Shown piece after piece: positions 56,652-64,000 of a stretch of DNA of 64,000 bases (positions are counted from its first letter, which is position 1; every line of letters begins with the position of its first letter). The stretch is taken from the NCBI GenBank assembly GCA_910574455.1, contig CAJSYZ010000006.1, positions 1,501,376 through 1,565,375 of the forward strand. Reading direction: 5' to 3'. The stretch comes from Trichaptum fuscoviolaceum. Its lineage: Eukaryota > Basidiomycota > Agaricomycetes > Hymenochaetales > Trichaptaceae. Below the pieces are notes generated by a model. It was not told where the DNA came from and searched no databases. It worked only from the letters and a program-made list of their open reading frames with translations. The position numbers were made by a program, and so were the translations under genes.

Positions 56652-58072
56652 CTTTGTGTCGCATTCTCTTAACTTTCACCCCTTCAATCATCCGATATAT
56701 TTGGTACATGGAAATGTATTGTATATTACTGTTAATGTAATTAAATATTGTCTTCGAGATCAGTAATTATAGAGTTAACTGGCAACTTGAAAAGCTTGTA
56801 CTTGTTTACTACACCGCATGCTTCAACTGGTACGTCCTTCTCTACATTTGTTATACGATCTTGATCCTTGTGAATCCAGACAAATGTGACAAAGATAGAA
56901 TAATCAGTCCCGAATCTATTGTGAATAGCGGTAACGTATTTCAACCACCATTTGAGAAAAAACTTCTCTTCCGAGTCGCTGTGATCTTTTGCAATGGTGA
57001 TTTGGATTGGGAAGAGGGATAATGATTTCCTTGCTTTGTTCAGATGTGCGACAATACCATCGATGGCCTCATAATTGAATCTCGTCGGAACAAAGAGTTG
57101 CCGGTTACTGCCCTTCTTATCCAGTATGCCCCAATCCGGTATTTCCCAAAAGTAACTCATCAGCATAGCTTCCAGCTTTCCGTCCACTAGTTTCAAGCCA
57201 TACAATGCAATATGGCTCAGGCATACCCTCTCAACAACAAAGCCCCTGACTGTTGGATTATCGACTGTGTCCTTAGCAATAACGTCTATCCAGTCGTCTC
57301 CTTGAAGGAAGTCAGGGAAGTGCTGAAGGAGGGCTGTCGACACTGCTTCTCGGACGATACCACATGCACAGTGTCCCGTGCCATTGGTGAAATAGAAGAA
57401 GCGGTGATCCAGAAGATCATGTCTGATCAAGCCTTCATCCAATCGAGATTCTAGAATACAGGCCTTCATGTTGAGAAGAAATCTGTTTGTCAAAATGTAC
57501 AGTCAGGTCCATTGAGACGTCATAGTAATAATCACGGCCACATACGCTTTACATGCCTGTGGATTTGAATGTATCTCCTCTAACTTCTTTTCTGTGAATT
57601 GTGTTGTGCTTGCTCTCACAGAGCAAAGGATATCATCTGCAACAAGTTCGACTTTGATTTCTTCATACGCTTGCCCACGAAATTTAAAGAGAGCTCGTAG
57701 TAGAAGCGGCAGCCTGCCTGTGGAGTATTCAAGTTCTTCTTTGCTGATTTCCGAAATGGAGGATGGCAGCTCATTGGCGTAGTGCTGCCACCAATTTGTC
57801 ATCTCGGACTAACACTTGTACTTAATATCCTGGACACTTTAGTCATAAGAATCACATACCTCGGTTAATCCACCAGAAATCGATATTTTGGTATGCTCTG
57901 AGCCTCCTGTTATGTCCTCAATAGCCAGCTGATACGGATTTGGAGATGTTGTGAAAATAAGTAGCTGGGTTTCAGAGATCCTGTGAATAATGTGATTGGC
58001 CAAAGCTCTGCTGTCACAGAGTGGGGAAGGATCCTGCGGCTTAGGTGCCAGGGCGTCCAATTGCTCTGCTAT

Positions 58073-58239
58073 TGTAAGCCTGTTGCTTACATACACATTC
58101 CCACGCACATAGCATATATTCGAATACCATTAGAATTACAACTAGTTATCCTCTCTCTCTTGTACTACGTATTCTCGCACTATATACCCTTGTCTAAACT
58201 TCTGTCTATTGTCTGAGTGTTCCCTACAACGGGTTTCCA
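58073..58239 (+). repeat. 5' LTR of element D
   Basis: 167 bp with a TATA box (TATATAC) at 58181. No primer site as clear as those of A-C follows it. Confidence 0.94.
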
Positions 58240-58739
58240 CTTTTTTGAAGTTTCCGACAAGCTTCTGGGTCAAACCGACCCTAAAGCACGCGCAACGCAC
58301 CTTAACTGTCAGGGTCGCGTCGTGCCACCGGCTTTCCCTTCTGCCACTTAGTGCCACTGCCAATATATCAGCTTTCAAGTCTCCTGAACAACCTGACGAC
58401 AGTAAAGACGCCAGCTTCCCAAGCAAGCTGCCTCCAGTAACCAGAAGTACAGTGGACATCGGTTTGACACCGATTGTGCCACCCGACGACTCGTTTTCCA
58501 TCGGTTTTGAGCCGGAGGAACTCGACATATCTGACGCGTTCTCTGCTAGGAGCTTGCTATTAGTCTCGAATACCAGTTTCGATCTCGAAGGACTCTTCTC
58601 CCTGTCACCTTTGACCTCTCTGTCCAGTTTGTCTGTTCAAGAACCCGTCGATCCTATAACCATCGACACTCCAGTACGGCCGTTATCGATCTCAGACTAC
58701 AGCTCAGACTCTGAATCGTCCATCGAGTTTCCACGCAAG

Positions 58740-61700
58740 ATGTCTTCAACCTTAGCCACTATTGTTCATACCAAGGCCAAATCTGTGCCTCTCTTCTTGG
58801 AAGGAACCATCGACATCTCCGTGCTCCAAACGTACGAAAACGCATGCCGGAACTTCTGTCGCTTTGCTAGTGTCCCGGAGGACGAGCAAGTCCAATCGGT
58901 CGCATTCGGTTTACAAAATGCCGATGCCAAAGACTGGCACGAAAGTAACCAAGATGAGTTCGAGCTTCTCTCTCTGGACGCTTGGCTTGATCTTCTTAGA
59001 TCGCAGTTCTTGAAGTCCACCTGGGCTGTCGATATCAAGCGGGATCTGATCAACCGCCGCCAAGGTCGGATGGAACGCTTCCTCGACTATCTCACCGACT
59101 GCAAGCAACTCAACCGGAAGCTGAAAGGGACATCTGAGTACCTGGAGGACGCCCACTTTCGCTCTCAAGTACAAGCAGGCCTCGACCCCGAACTCAACCG
59201 CCTGTGCCGCAAAGAAAACCTTGCCAGCATTGAAAGCATTATCCTCTGGGCCGAACGCATCTCGGAGCAAGACGAATATCGCATTGACGCCAAACGTCGT
59301 CAAGACGATAAAATGGTTAAGATGATGAAAAATTTTGGTCTCTCTAACACTAACAGGCCAAACAAAATATCTTCGACTCGCACCACCACGACTACCAGTA
59401 CAGATACTACTACGTTCAAGCGACTCCCAGCTCTCACCGAAAACGAACGCAAGCTTCTCCGCGACAATGAAGGGTGCCTCAAGTGTCGTCGCCCATTTGC
59501 AGGACACATCGCACGCGACTGCAAGATAGGCTTCCCGGCTGCCGCCGGTTATGTCCCCATCACCGCCGACGTCGTCCGCAAAGCCCAACCCTCCAAACCC
59601 AAAACACGCACCACCGTCGCCGCAATTCTCAACGACGACGCGTCCGACAGCCCGGGCGCCGGTCCCTCCAACATCGCCGCCGCCGTCATGCCCTTGGCTG
59701 TGCTCTTCCACACCGGAGAGTCCGAAGACGACTCTGACGAGTACGTGGCTCCATTGCATACACCCCATTTTTTTTGGCCGTGTCGCATTGGGGACGAAGA
59801 AGTTTCCGCTCTAATTGACCATGGTTCAAATACCGTCTTTATTGATTCTGCTTTAGTTGACAGGCTTCAACTCAAACGACATAAATTACCTCAGACGCTC
59901 AAGATTTCGCTCGCTATGTCCACCACTTCCGTTGACCTCCAACATTGGGTCAAGATTCGCCCTTCTTCTCTCGATTCCAGATGGACTTCCAAGGCACTCA
60001 AGGCCGTAGTTTCTCCTTCGCTCGCATCTCCTGTACTTTTAGGACAACCCTTTCTTGCTGCCAATCAGATCACCATCGATCACGAACTCCGCACCTGTAT
60101 TTCCAAAATTTCTTCTTATGACTTATTTAATCCCCCTCCCCCCCCAGTGACTCCGGAATTCCGTCCTCAATTATCTCCCAAGCGCAAAGCTGTAACTATC
60201 ATTAAAAAACAGAAGCAATTCAAAGAAGAATGCCTGTCTCAATTAGTCGCCACTCTCGACGCTCGTCGAGCTGCGCTCGACAAGCAAGCTGAGTATCTTC
60301 TCTCTTCCTCTGCCCCTCATCCCCTCGATCAAATTCGCATGCGCATCGAGCAATTAGCGTCTACTGAATTGTTAGAAACACTGCACTGCAAGGTCGTCAC
60401 GAAGTACGCCGACCTTTTTCCCGAGGACATCCCTCACTTCAACGATATGCCCGACGATGTCGTTCATCGTTTTCGACTGCGCGAACCCGCGCTCCCCATG
60501 AAAGCTCGTCACTACTCGTGTCCCCGTCCACAACGTGAAAAATGGAAAATTCTCATCGAACAGCATCTCAATGCCGGGCGCATACAGCCATCGTCCAGTC
60601 CCGTCTCCTCTCCGTCCTTCCTCCTCGCTAAAAAAGACCCCTCGGCTCTGCCACGATGGGTCAACGACTACCGCCAACTCAACTCCAACACCATTCCGGA
60701 TGTACACCCTTTACCGCGTATCGACGACGTCTTGGCCGACTGTGCACGCGGTAAATACTGGGCCAAAATTGACATGACTAACTCCTTTTTTCAGACTAAG
60801 GTCCACCCCGACAACGTCCATCTCACGGCCGTCACCACCCCCTTCGGACTCTACGAATGGCTCGTCATGCCTATGGGATGTCGCAATGCCCCCGCTACCC
60901 ACCAACGCCGCATGTTTGCCGCCTTGCGACCCTACATTGGTTCCATTTGTCACGTCTACCTTGACGACATCATTATCTGGTCGAATACCTTGTCAGAACA
61001 TGTCAAGAACATCGAGACCATCCTCAACGCACTTCGCGCGCATCGCCTCTACTGTTCCCCCAAGAAAACATCGCTTTTCCTCACCGAGCTCGACTTTTTA
61101 GGCCACCACATCTCCCGCGACGGCATTCAGGCCTCAGATGACAAGGTTGATAAAATCCGTGACTGGCCGGTGCCTAAAAATGCAGGTGACGTGCGCTCTT
61201 TCCTTGGAATTGTTCGTTTTATTGCCGCCTATCTTCCTAGTCTCGCTCAACACACCGCCATCCTTACTCCTCTCACCACCAACGAGGCTCACAAAGCTTT
61301 CCCCCCCTGGACCGAAACACATCAACATGCTTTCCTCGCCATCAAGCAGCTCGTTCTATCTCGCGAATGCCTTACCACCATAGACTACGCAGCTCTAGAC
61401 GAAAACTCAATATTTGTTACCACGGACGCCAGCGACCTGGGGACCGGTGCCGTTCTCTCATTCGGACCTACCTGGGAGGAGTCCCGGCCTGTCGCCTTCG
61501 ACTCCCTTCAGCTCACCAAAGCGCAGCGCAATTACCCTGTGCACGAGAAGGAGCTCTGTGCTATTGTACGTGCTCTAAAGAAATGGCGTACTGATTTATT
61601 AGGCACCCGTTTCATTATCCGCACCGATCACCGCACACTGGAATCTTTTCAAACCCAAAAAGACCTGTCTCGACGTCAAGCTCGTTGGCAAGAGTATCTC

Positions 61701-61805
61701 TCTCAATACTCATACGAAATCCAATACCTCCCAGGACCCGACAACACTATCGCCGACGCCCTCTCGCGCCATCCCTCATTTTCCGAAGCACCAGGGCCCC
61801 TCTAG
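58740..61805 (+). CDS. gag-pol: Element D Gag-PR-RT-RNase H polyprotein
   Basis: The first in-frame ATG that begins a Gag-like sequence is at 58740 (MSSTLATIVHTKAKSV), although the frame is open from the LTR. Gag core (WHESNQDEFELLSLDAWLDL) is followed by a knuckle with unusual spacing, CLKCRRPFAGHIARDC (C-x2-C-x6-H-x4-C), near 59476. The protease motif is LIDHGSNTVFID near 59811 (DHGS rather than DSGA). The RT has YLDDIIIW near 60958. RNase H has TTDASDLGTGAVLS near 61420 and HEKELCAIVRAL. The frame stops at TAG 61803-61805, just before the integrase. Fusion of gag and pol in one frame differs from A, B and C. Confidence 0.92.
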   Translation: MSSTLATIVHTKAKSVPLFLEGTIDISVLQTYENACRNFCRFASVPEDEQVQSVAFGLQNADAKDWHESNQDEFELLSLDAWLDLLRSQFLKSTWAVDIKRDLINRRQGRMERFLDYLTDCKQLNRKLKGTSEYLEDAHFRSQVQAGLDPELNRLCRKENLASIESIILWAERISEQDEYRIDAKRRQDDKMVKMMKNFGLSNTNRPNKISSTRTTTTTSTDTTTFKRLPALTENERKLLRDNEGCLKCRRPFAGHIARDCKIGFPAAAGYVPITADVVRKAQPSKPKTRTTVAAILNDDASDSPGAGPSNIAAAVMPLAVLFHTGESEDDSDEYVAPLHTPHFFWPCRIGDEEVSALIDHGSNTVFIDSALVDRLQLKRHKLPQTLKISLAMSTTSVDLQHWVKIRPSSLDSRWTSKALKAVVSPSLASPVLLGQPFLAANQITIDHELRTCISKISSYDLFNPPPPPVTPEFRPQLSPKRKAVTIIKKQKQFKEECLSQLVATLDARRAALDKQAEYLLSSSAPHPLDQIRMRIEQLASTELLETLHCKVVTKYADLFPEDIPHFNDMPDDVVHRFRLREPALPMKARHYSCPRPQREKWKILIEQHLNAGRIQPSSSPVSSPSFLLAKKDPSALPRWVNDYRQLNSNTIPDVHPLPRIDDVLADCARGKYWAKIDMTNSFFQTKVHPDNVHLTAVTTPFGLYEWLVMPMGCRNAPATHQRRMFAALRPYIGSICHVYLDDIIIWSNTLSEHVKNIETILNALRAHRLYCSPKKTSLFLTELDFLGHHISRDGIQASDDKVDKIRDWPVPKNAGDVRSFLGIVRFIAAYLPSLAQHTAILTPLTTNEAHKAFPPWTETHQHAFLAIKQLVLSRECLTTIDYAALDENSIFVTTDASDLGTGAVLSFGPTWEESRPVAFDSLQLTKAQRNYPVHEKELCAIVRALKKWRTDLLGTRFIIRTDHRTLESFQTQKDLSRRQARWQEYLSQYSYEIQYLPGPDNTIADALSRHPSFSEAPGPL

Positions 61806-63433
61806 CGGCCGCTATCATAGCGCGCACCGAATTCTCCAACATGAGCTCACTTCCTTCACCGCAACTCGTCCAGTCTCACGTGGTTGCAAGTATCCTTAAT
61901 ATCAATGCCGACGCCGACTTGCTGCGTCGCATACGCACCGGTTACGCTCAAGACAAATTCTGCATTAAATTAATGGAGAACCCGTCCGCGCGAGACGGTG
62001 TTGTATTCACAGATGGGCTTTTATATCTCAATAATCGCCTTATCATTCCCCGCACTGATAATTTACGTGAATTTTTCTTCAGACTTGCACACGATTCACT
62101 AGGGCACTTCGGCTCCGATAAGTCGTATGCGGCCCTACAATCCGCATATTACTGGCCTAACATGCGTCGCGACCTTGAAGAATCATACATCAAACAGTGC
62201 GACGATTGTCAGCGTAACAAATCGTCGACCTCCAAACGCGTTGGCCCCCTCCACCCGCTACCCGTCCCGGATCAACGTGGTGACACCGTCTGCCTCGATT
62301 TCGTAGGTCCCTTACCCGAGGACCATGGCTACAATATGCTTCTCACTATTACCGACGCCCTTGGAGCCGACATCCGCCTTGTTCCTTGTCGTACAGACGA
62401 CGATGCTCGCACGACTGCCCGGCTTTTCTTCGACCACTGGTATTGTGAAAATGGCCTTCCCTTACGCCTGGTGAGTGACCGCGATAAATTATTCACGTCA
62501 CAATTCTGGCGTGCTCTTCACTCCTTAGCAGGTGTTAAACTCGCGATGAGTACGGCCTTCCATCCCCAATCCGACGGCGTCAGCGAACGCTCTAATAAGA
62601 CCGTCGTTCAAGCCCTCCGATACCACGTGGACCGGCACCAACGCGGATGGGTCGCAGCGTTGCCCCGCGTTCGTTTTAACATCATGAACACTATCAACCC
62701 CTCCACCGCCTTCTCCCGATTCCACCTGCACCTCGGTCGATCTCCACGGATCATTCCTCCGCTCGTTTCGCACCCTACTTCCTCCACCCTTCCGGACATC
62801 GACGCGCATGAGCTTCTGCGACGCATAGAACTTGACGTTGCTGAGGCCCGCGATAACCTTGTCCTCGCCAAGGTCACGCAACGCATTCAAGCTGACAAGC
62901 ATCGCGCTCCCGAAGTCCCCTTTCAAGTCGGTGACTTTGTCATGCTCAATACTCTCAATCGCCGGCGCGCATATATGCAAGCCGGCGATGGTCGCGTAGC
63001 TAAGTTTATGCCCCGCTGGGAAGGAAAATACAAAATACTGAAAGCCTTCCCTGACTCTTCAGTTTACGAGCTTGAGCTCCCCAACGCTCCCAACTCATAC
63101 TCCATATTTCACGCATCCGAGCTCAAACCCTATCATTCCAACGACCCCGCCCTCTTTCCCGACCGACACTTCCCTGATCCTACACCGGCCGACCCTGCCT
63201 TGCCAGACGAATATCTCATCGACCGCATCTTGGATCATCGACCTCGCGGCCGTGGCTTTCAGTATCTGGTCCGCTGGCTTAACCAAGCTCCCAGCGAAGA
63301 TCGTTGGCTTCCCGGCTCCGAACTTCACGACTGTGCCGCTCTTGACGACTACCTCCGTTCTCTCGGTCTCAACCCTGATCTTCATTCTCATCCCCTCCGT
63401 TCCTCTTCTTCCTCTTCCTCGGCCTCCACATAA
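61685..63433 (+). CDS. int: Element D integrase with chromodomain
   Basis: This frame is -1 relative to the upstream one and overlaps it by about 120 nt. The first Met giving recognisable sequence is at 61840 (MSSLPSPQLVQSHVV). The zinc site (HDSLGHFG..C-x2-C) is near 62090-62215, and the DDE core is in CLDFVGPLP, SDRDKLFTSQF and VSERSNK. The C-terminal chromodomain (YLIDRILDHRP..LVRWLNQ) is near 63210-63350, and a Ser-rich tail follows. The break falls in a C-run (GGGCCCCTC). It may be a one-base loss, a consensus error, or a real expression signal; no in-phase slippery heptamer is visible. Confidence 0.9.
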   Translation: MARVSLSILIRNPIPPRTRQHYRRRPLAPSLIFRSTRAPLAAAIIARTEFSNMSSLPSPQLVQSHVVASILNINADADLLRRIRTGYAQDKFCIKLMENPSARDGVVFTDGLLYLNNRLIIPRTDNLREFFFRLAHDSLGHFGSDKSYAALQSAYYWPNMRRDLEESYIKQCDDCQRNKSSTSKRVGPLHPLPVPDQRGDTVCLDFVGPLPEDHGYNMLLTITDALGADIRLVPCRTDDDARTTARLFFDHWYCENGLPLRLVSDRDKLFTSQFWRALHSLAGVKLAMSTAFHPQSDGVSERSNKTVVQALRYHVDRHQRGWVAALPRVRFNIMNTINPSTAFSRFHLHLGRSPRIIPPLVSHPTSSTLPDIDAHELLRRIELDVAEARDNLVLAKVTQRIQADKHRAPEVPFQVGDFVMLNTLNRRRAYMQAGDGRVAKFMPRWEGKYKILKAFPDSSVYELELPNAPNSYSIFHASELKPYHSNDPALFPDRHFPDPTPADPALPDEYLIDRILDHRPRGRGFQYLVRWLNQAPSEDRWLPGSELHDCAALDDYLRSLGLNPDLHSHPLRSSSSSSSAST

Positions 63434-63528
63434 TGTCTCATTTTATTATTATATTCTTTTTTTTCTTTCATCTCCGTTCGTACTCAATCTTTCAATCGAC
63501 GCATCTTTTTTTTTAAAGGGTGGAAGAG

Positions 63529-63695
63529 TGTAAGCCTGTTGCTTACATACACATTCCCACGCACATAGCATATATTCGAATACCATTAGAATTACAACTA
63601 GTTATCCTCTCTCTCTTGTACTACGTATTCTCGCACTATATACCCTTGTCTAAACTTCTGTCTATTGTCTGAGTGTTCCCTACAACGGGTTTCCA
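63529..63695 (+). repeat. 3' LTR of element D
   Basis: 167 bp, identical by eye to the 5' LTR, followed by GCTAT at 63696-63700. Confidence 0.94.
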
Positions 63696-64000
63696 GCTAT
63701 ACAGATAATGGATCCTCTATCGACGCACTGCAAGAAGTCCAGAATATTCTTCACTTCTCTGAAAGTGCTGATTTCCTCTTGTGAGTCAGGAAACGCTAAG
63801 CTGAAAATCTCCTTGAAACTGTGGATCGGATCCCTAATTATGGTCTCGCAGTTGGGGATGTAGACCACAGCCTCATTTTTTTGTAGAAGGAGGCATGCAA
63901 GAGCAGCTAAAATATGAGACTTCCCAATACCGGATAAACCATGTAGACGAATAGTCGATCTGCTGTTACCACCAAAATCGGGATCTTGCAAGAACAATTC

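Larger units (their letters stand above)
58073..63695 (+). mobile_element. Ty3/Gypsy chromovirus D
   Basis: Two 167 bp LTRs (58073-58239, 63529-63695) begin TGTAAGCCTG and end GGGTTTCCA, identical by eye. The target duplication GCTAT is at 58068-58072 and 63696-63700. Gag, PR, RT and RNase H share one frame; integrase and chromodomain lie in a second, overlapping frame. A polypurine tract (AAAGGGTGGAAGAG) precedes the 3' LTR. It is antisense to the interrupted gene. Identical LTRs and a single-lesion host gene mean a very recent insertion. Confidence 0.96.
56741..64000 (-). pseudogene. Paralogous RHS/Crinkler-like gene interrupted by element D, runs off the right edge
   Basis: Read on the minus strand from the edge: FLQDPDF, Walker A GLSGIGKS (near 63925), ALACLLLQ, then a Walker B-like strand IICIA. 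At this point (63700) element D intervenes, and the frame resumes at 58067 with EQLDAL. Later exons start near 57808 (SEMTNWWQHYANELP), joined by a short intron, and near 57492 (FLLNMKACILESR). The last ends at 56741. The C-terminal domain has DHRFFYFTNGTGHC and IDGIVAHLNK..LFPIQIT, the same nuclease-like region as the + paralogue, with QIT in place of QVG. Excluding D plus one GCTAT copy leaves an uninterrupted frame, so D is the only lesion seen. The N-terminus lies outside the window. Confidence 0.8.

Noticed and set aside
58189..58261. Possible self-priming in element D: GAAGTTT..GACAAG near 58247 against 58189-58202
   Set aside because: The match needs a bulge, starts seven bases after the LTR, and the partner lies only about 8 bp after the TATA box, too close to be the RNA 5' end.
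61803..61836. NotI and EcoRI sites close together, suggesting a cloning artefact
   Set aside because: The sites lie in continuous integrase-frame coding sequence of a complete retrotransposon; no vector sequence is present.

Overview
The window looks like a chromosome segment of a mushroom-forming basidiomycete (Agaricomycetes). The evidence is protein genes cut by 50-65 bp GT-AG introns, proteins resembling lineage-expanded agaric families of unknown function, chromodomain-bearing Ty3/Gypsy elements, and a tyrosine-recombinase (Ngaro-type) retrotransposon. No tRNA, rRNA or CRISPR array was recognised. More than half of the window is mobile DNA. All calls come from reading by eye; no database search was run.

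Left part (1-11.8 kb): a small three-exon gene on +, a minus-strand family gene split by about 0.87 kb of foreign-looking DNA, an intact minus-strand zinc-ribbon gene with a same-sense solo LTR 74 bp from its start codon, and a 49/52 bp minisatellite.

Middle (11.8-36 kb): one minus-strand gene of about twelve exons carries three separate Gypsy chromoviruses (A, B, C) in its coding exons. All three lie antisense to the gene. Each is flanked by a perfect 5 bp target duplication, and the host frame continues exactly once element plus one duplication are removed. The three elements share a Tf1-like self-priming signature (an 11-12 nt match between the primer site and their own LTR) and a -1 slippery heptamer at the end of gag. 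The gene also has frameshifts and an in-frame stop, so it is a pseudogene. C looks intact; A and B are damaged.

36-42 kb: a degenerate ACGCGTTACAAC repeat, a 430 bp TA-flanked MITE, an intact kinase-like (APH-type) gene and a convergent secreted calcineurin-like phosphoesterase/5'-nucleotidase gene.

42-54.2 kb: two head-to-tail Ngaro-like elements with gag, RT-RNase H and tyrosine recombinase and split direct repeats (A1 - ORFs - B1 - A2 - B2). The pair is bounded by 129 bp direct repeats. Gag has a spliceosomal-type intron filled with eleven GCCTGCGGGC words. The two copies differ almost only by small indels.

54.2-64 kb: two convergent paralogues of a P-loop NTPase plus nuclease-like family (RHS/Crinkler-like). 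The plus-strand copy is intact. The minus-strand copy is interrupted in its predicted Walker B segment by a fourth, very young Gypsy chromovirus (D), again antisense and with a 5 bp duplication. This gene runs off the right edge.
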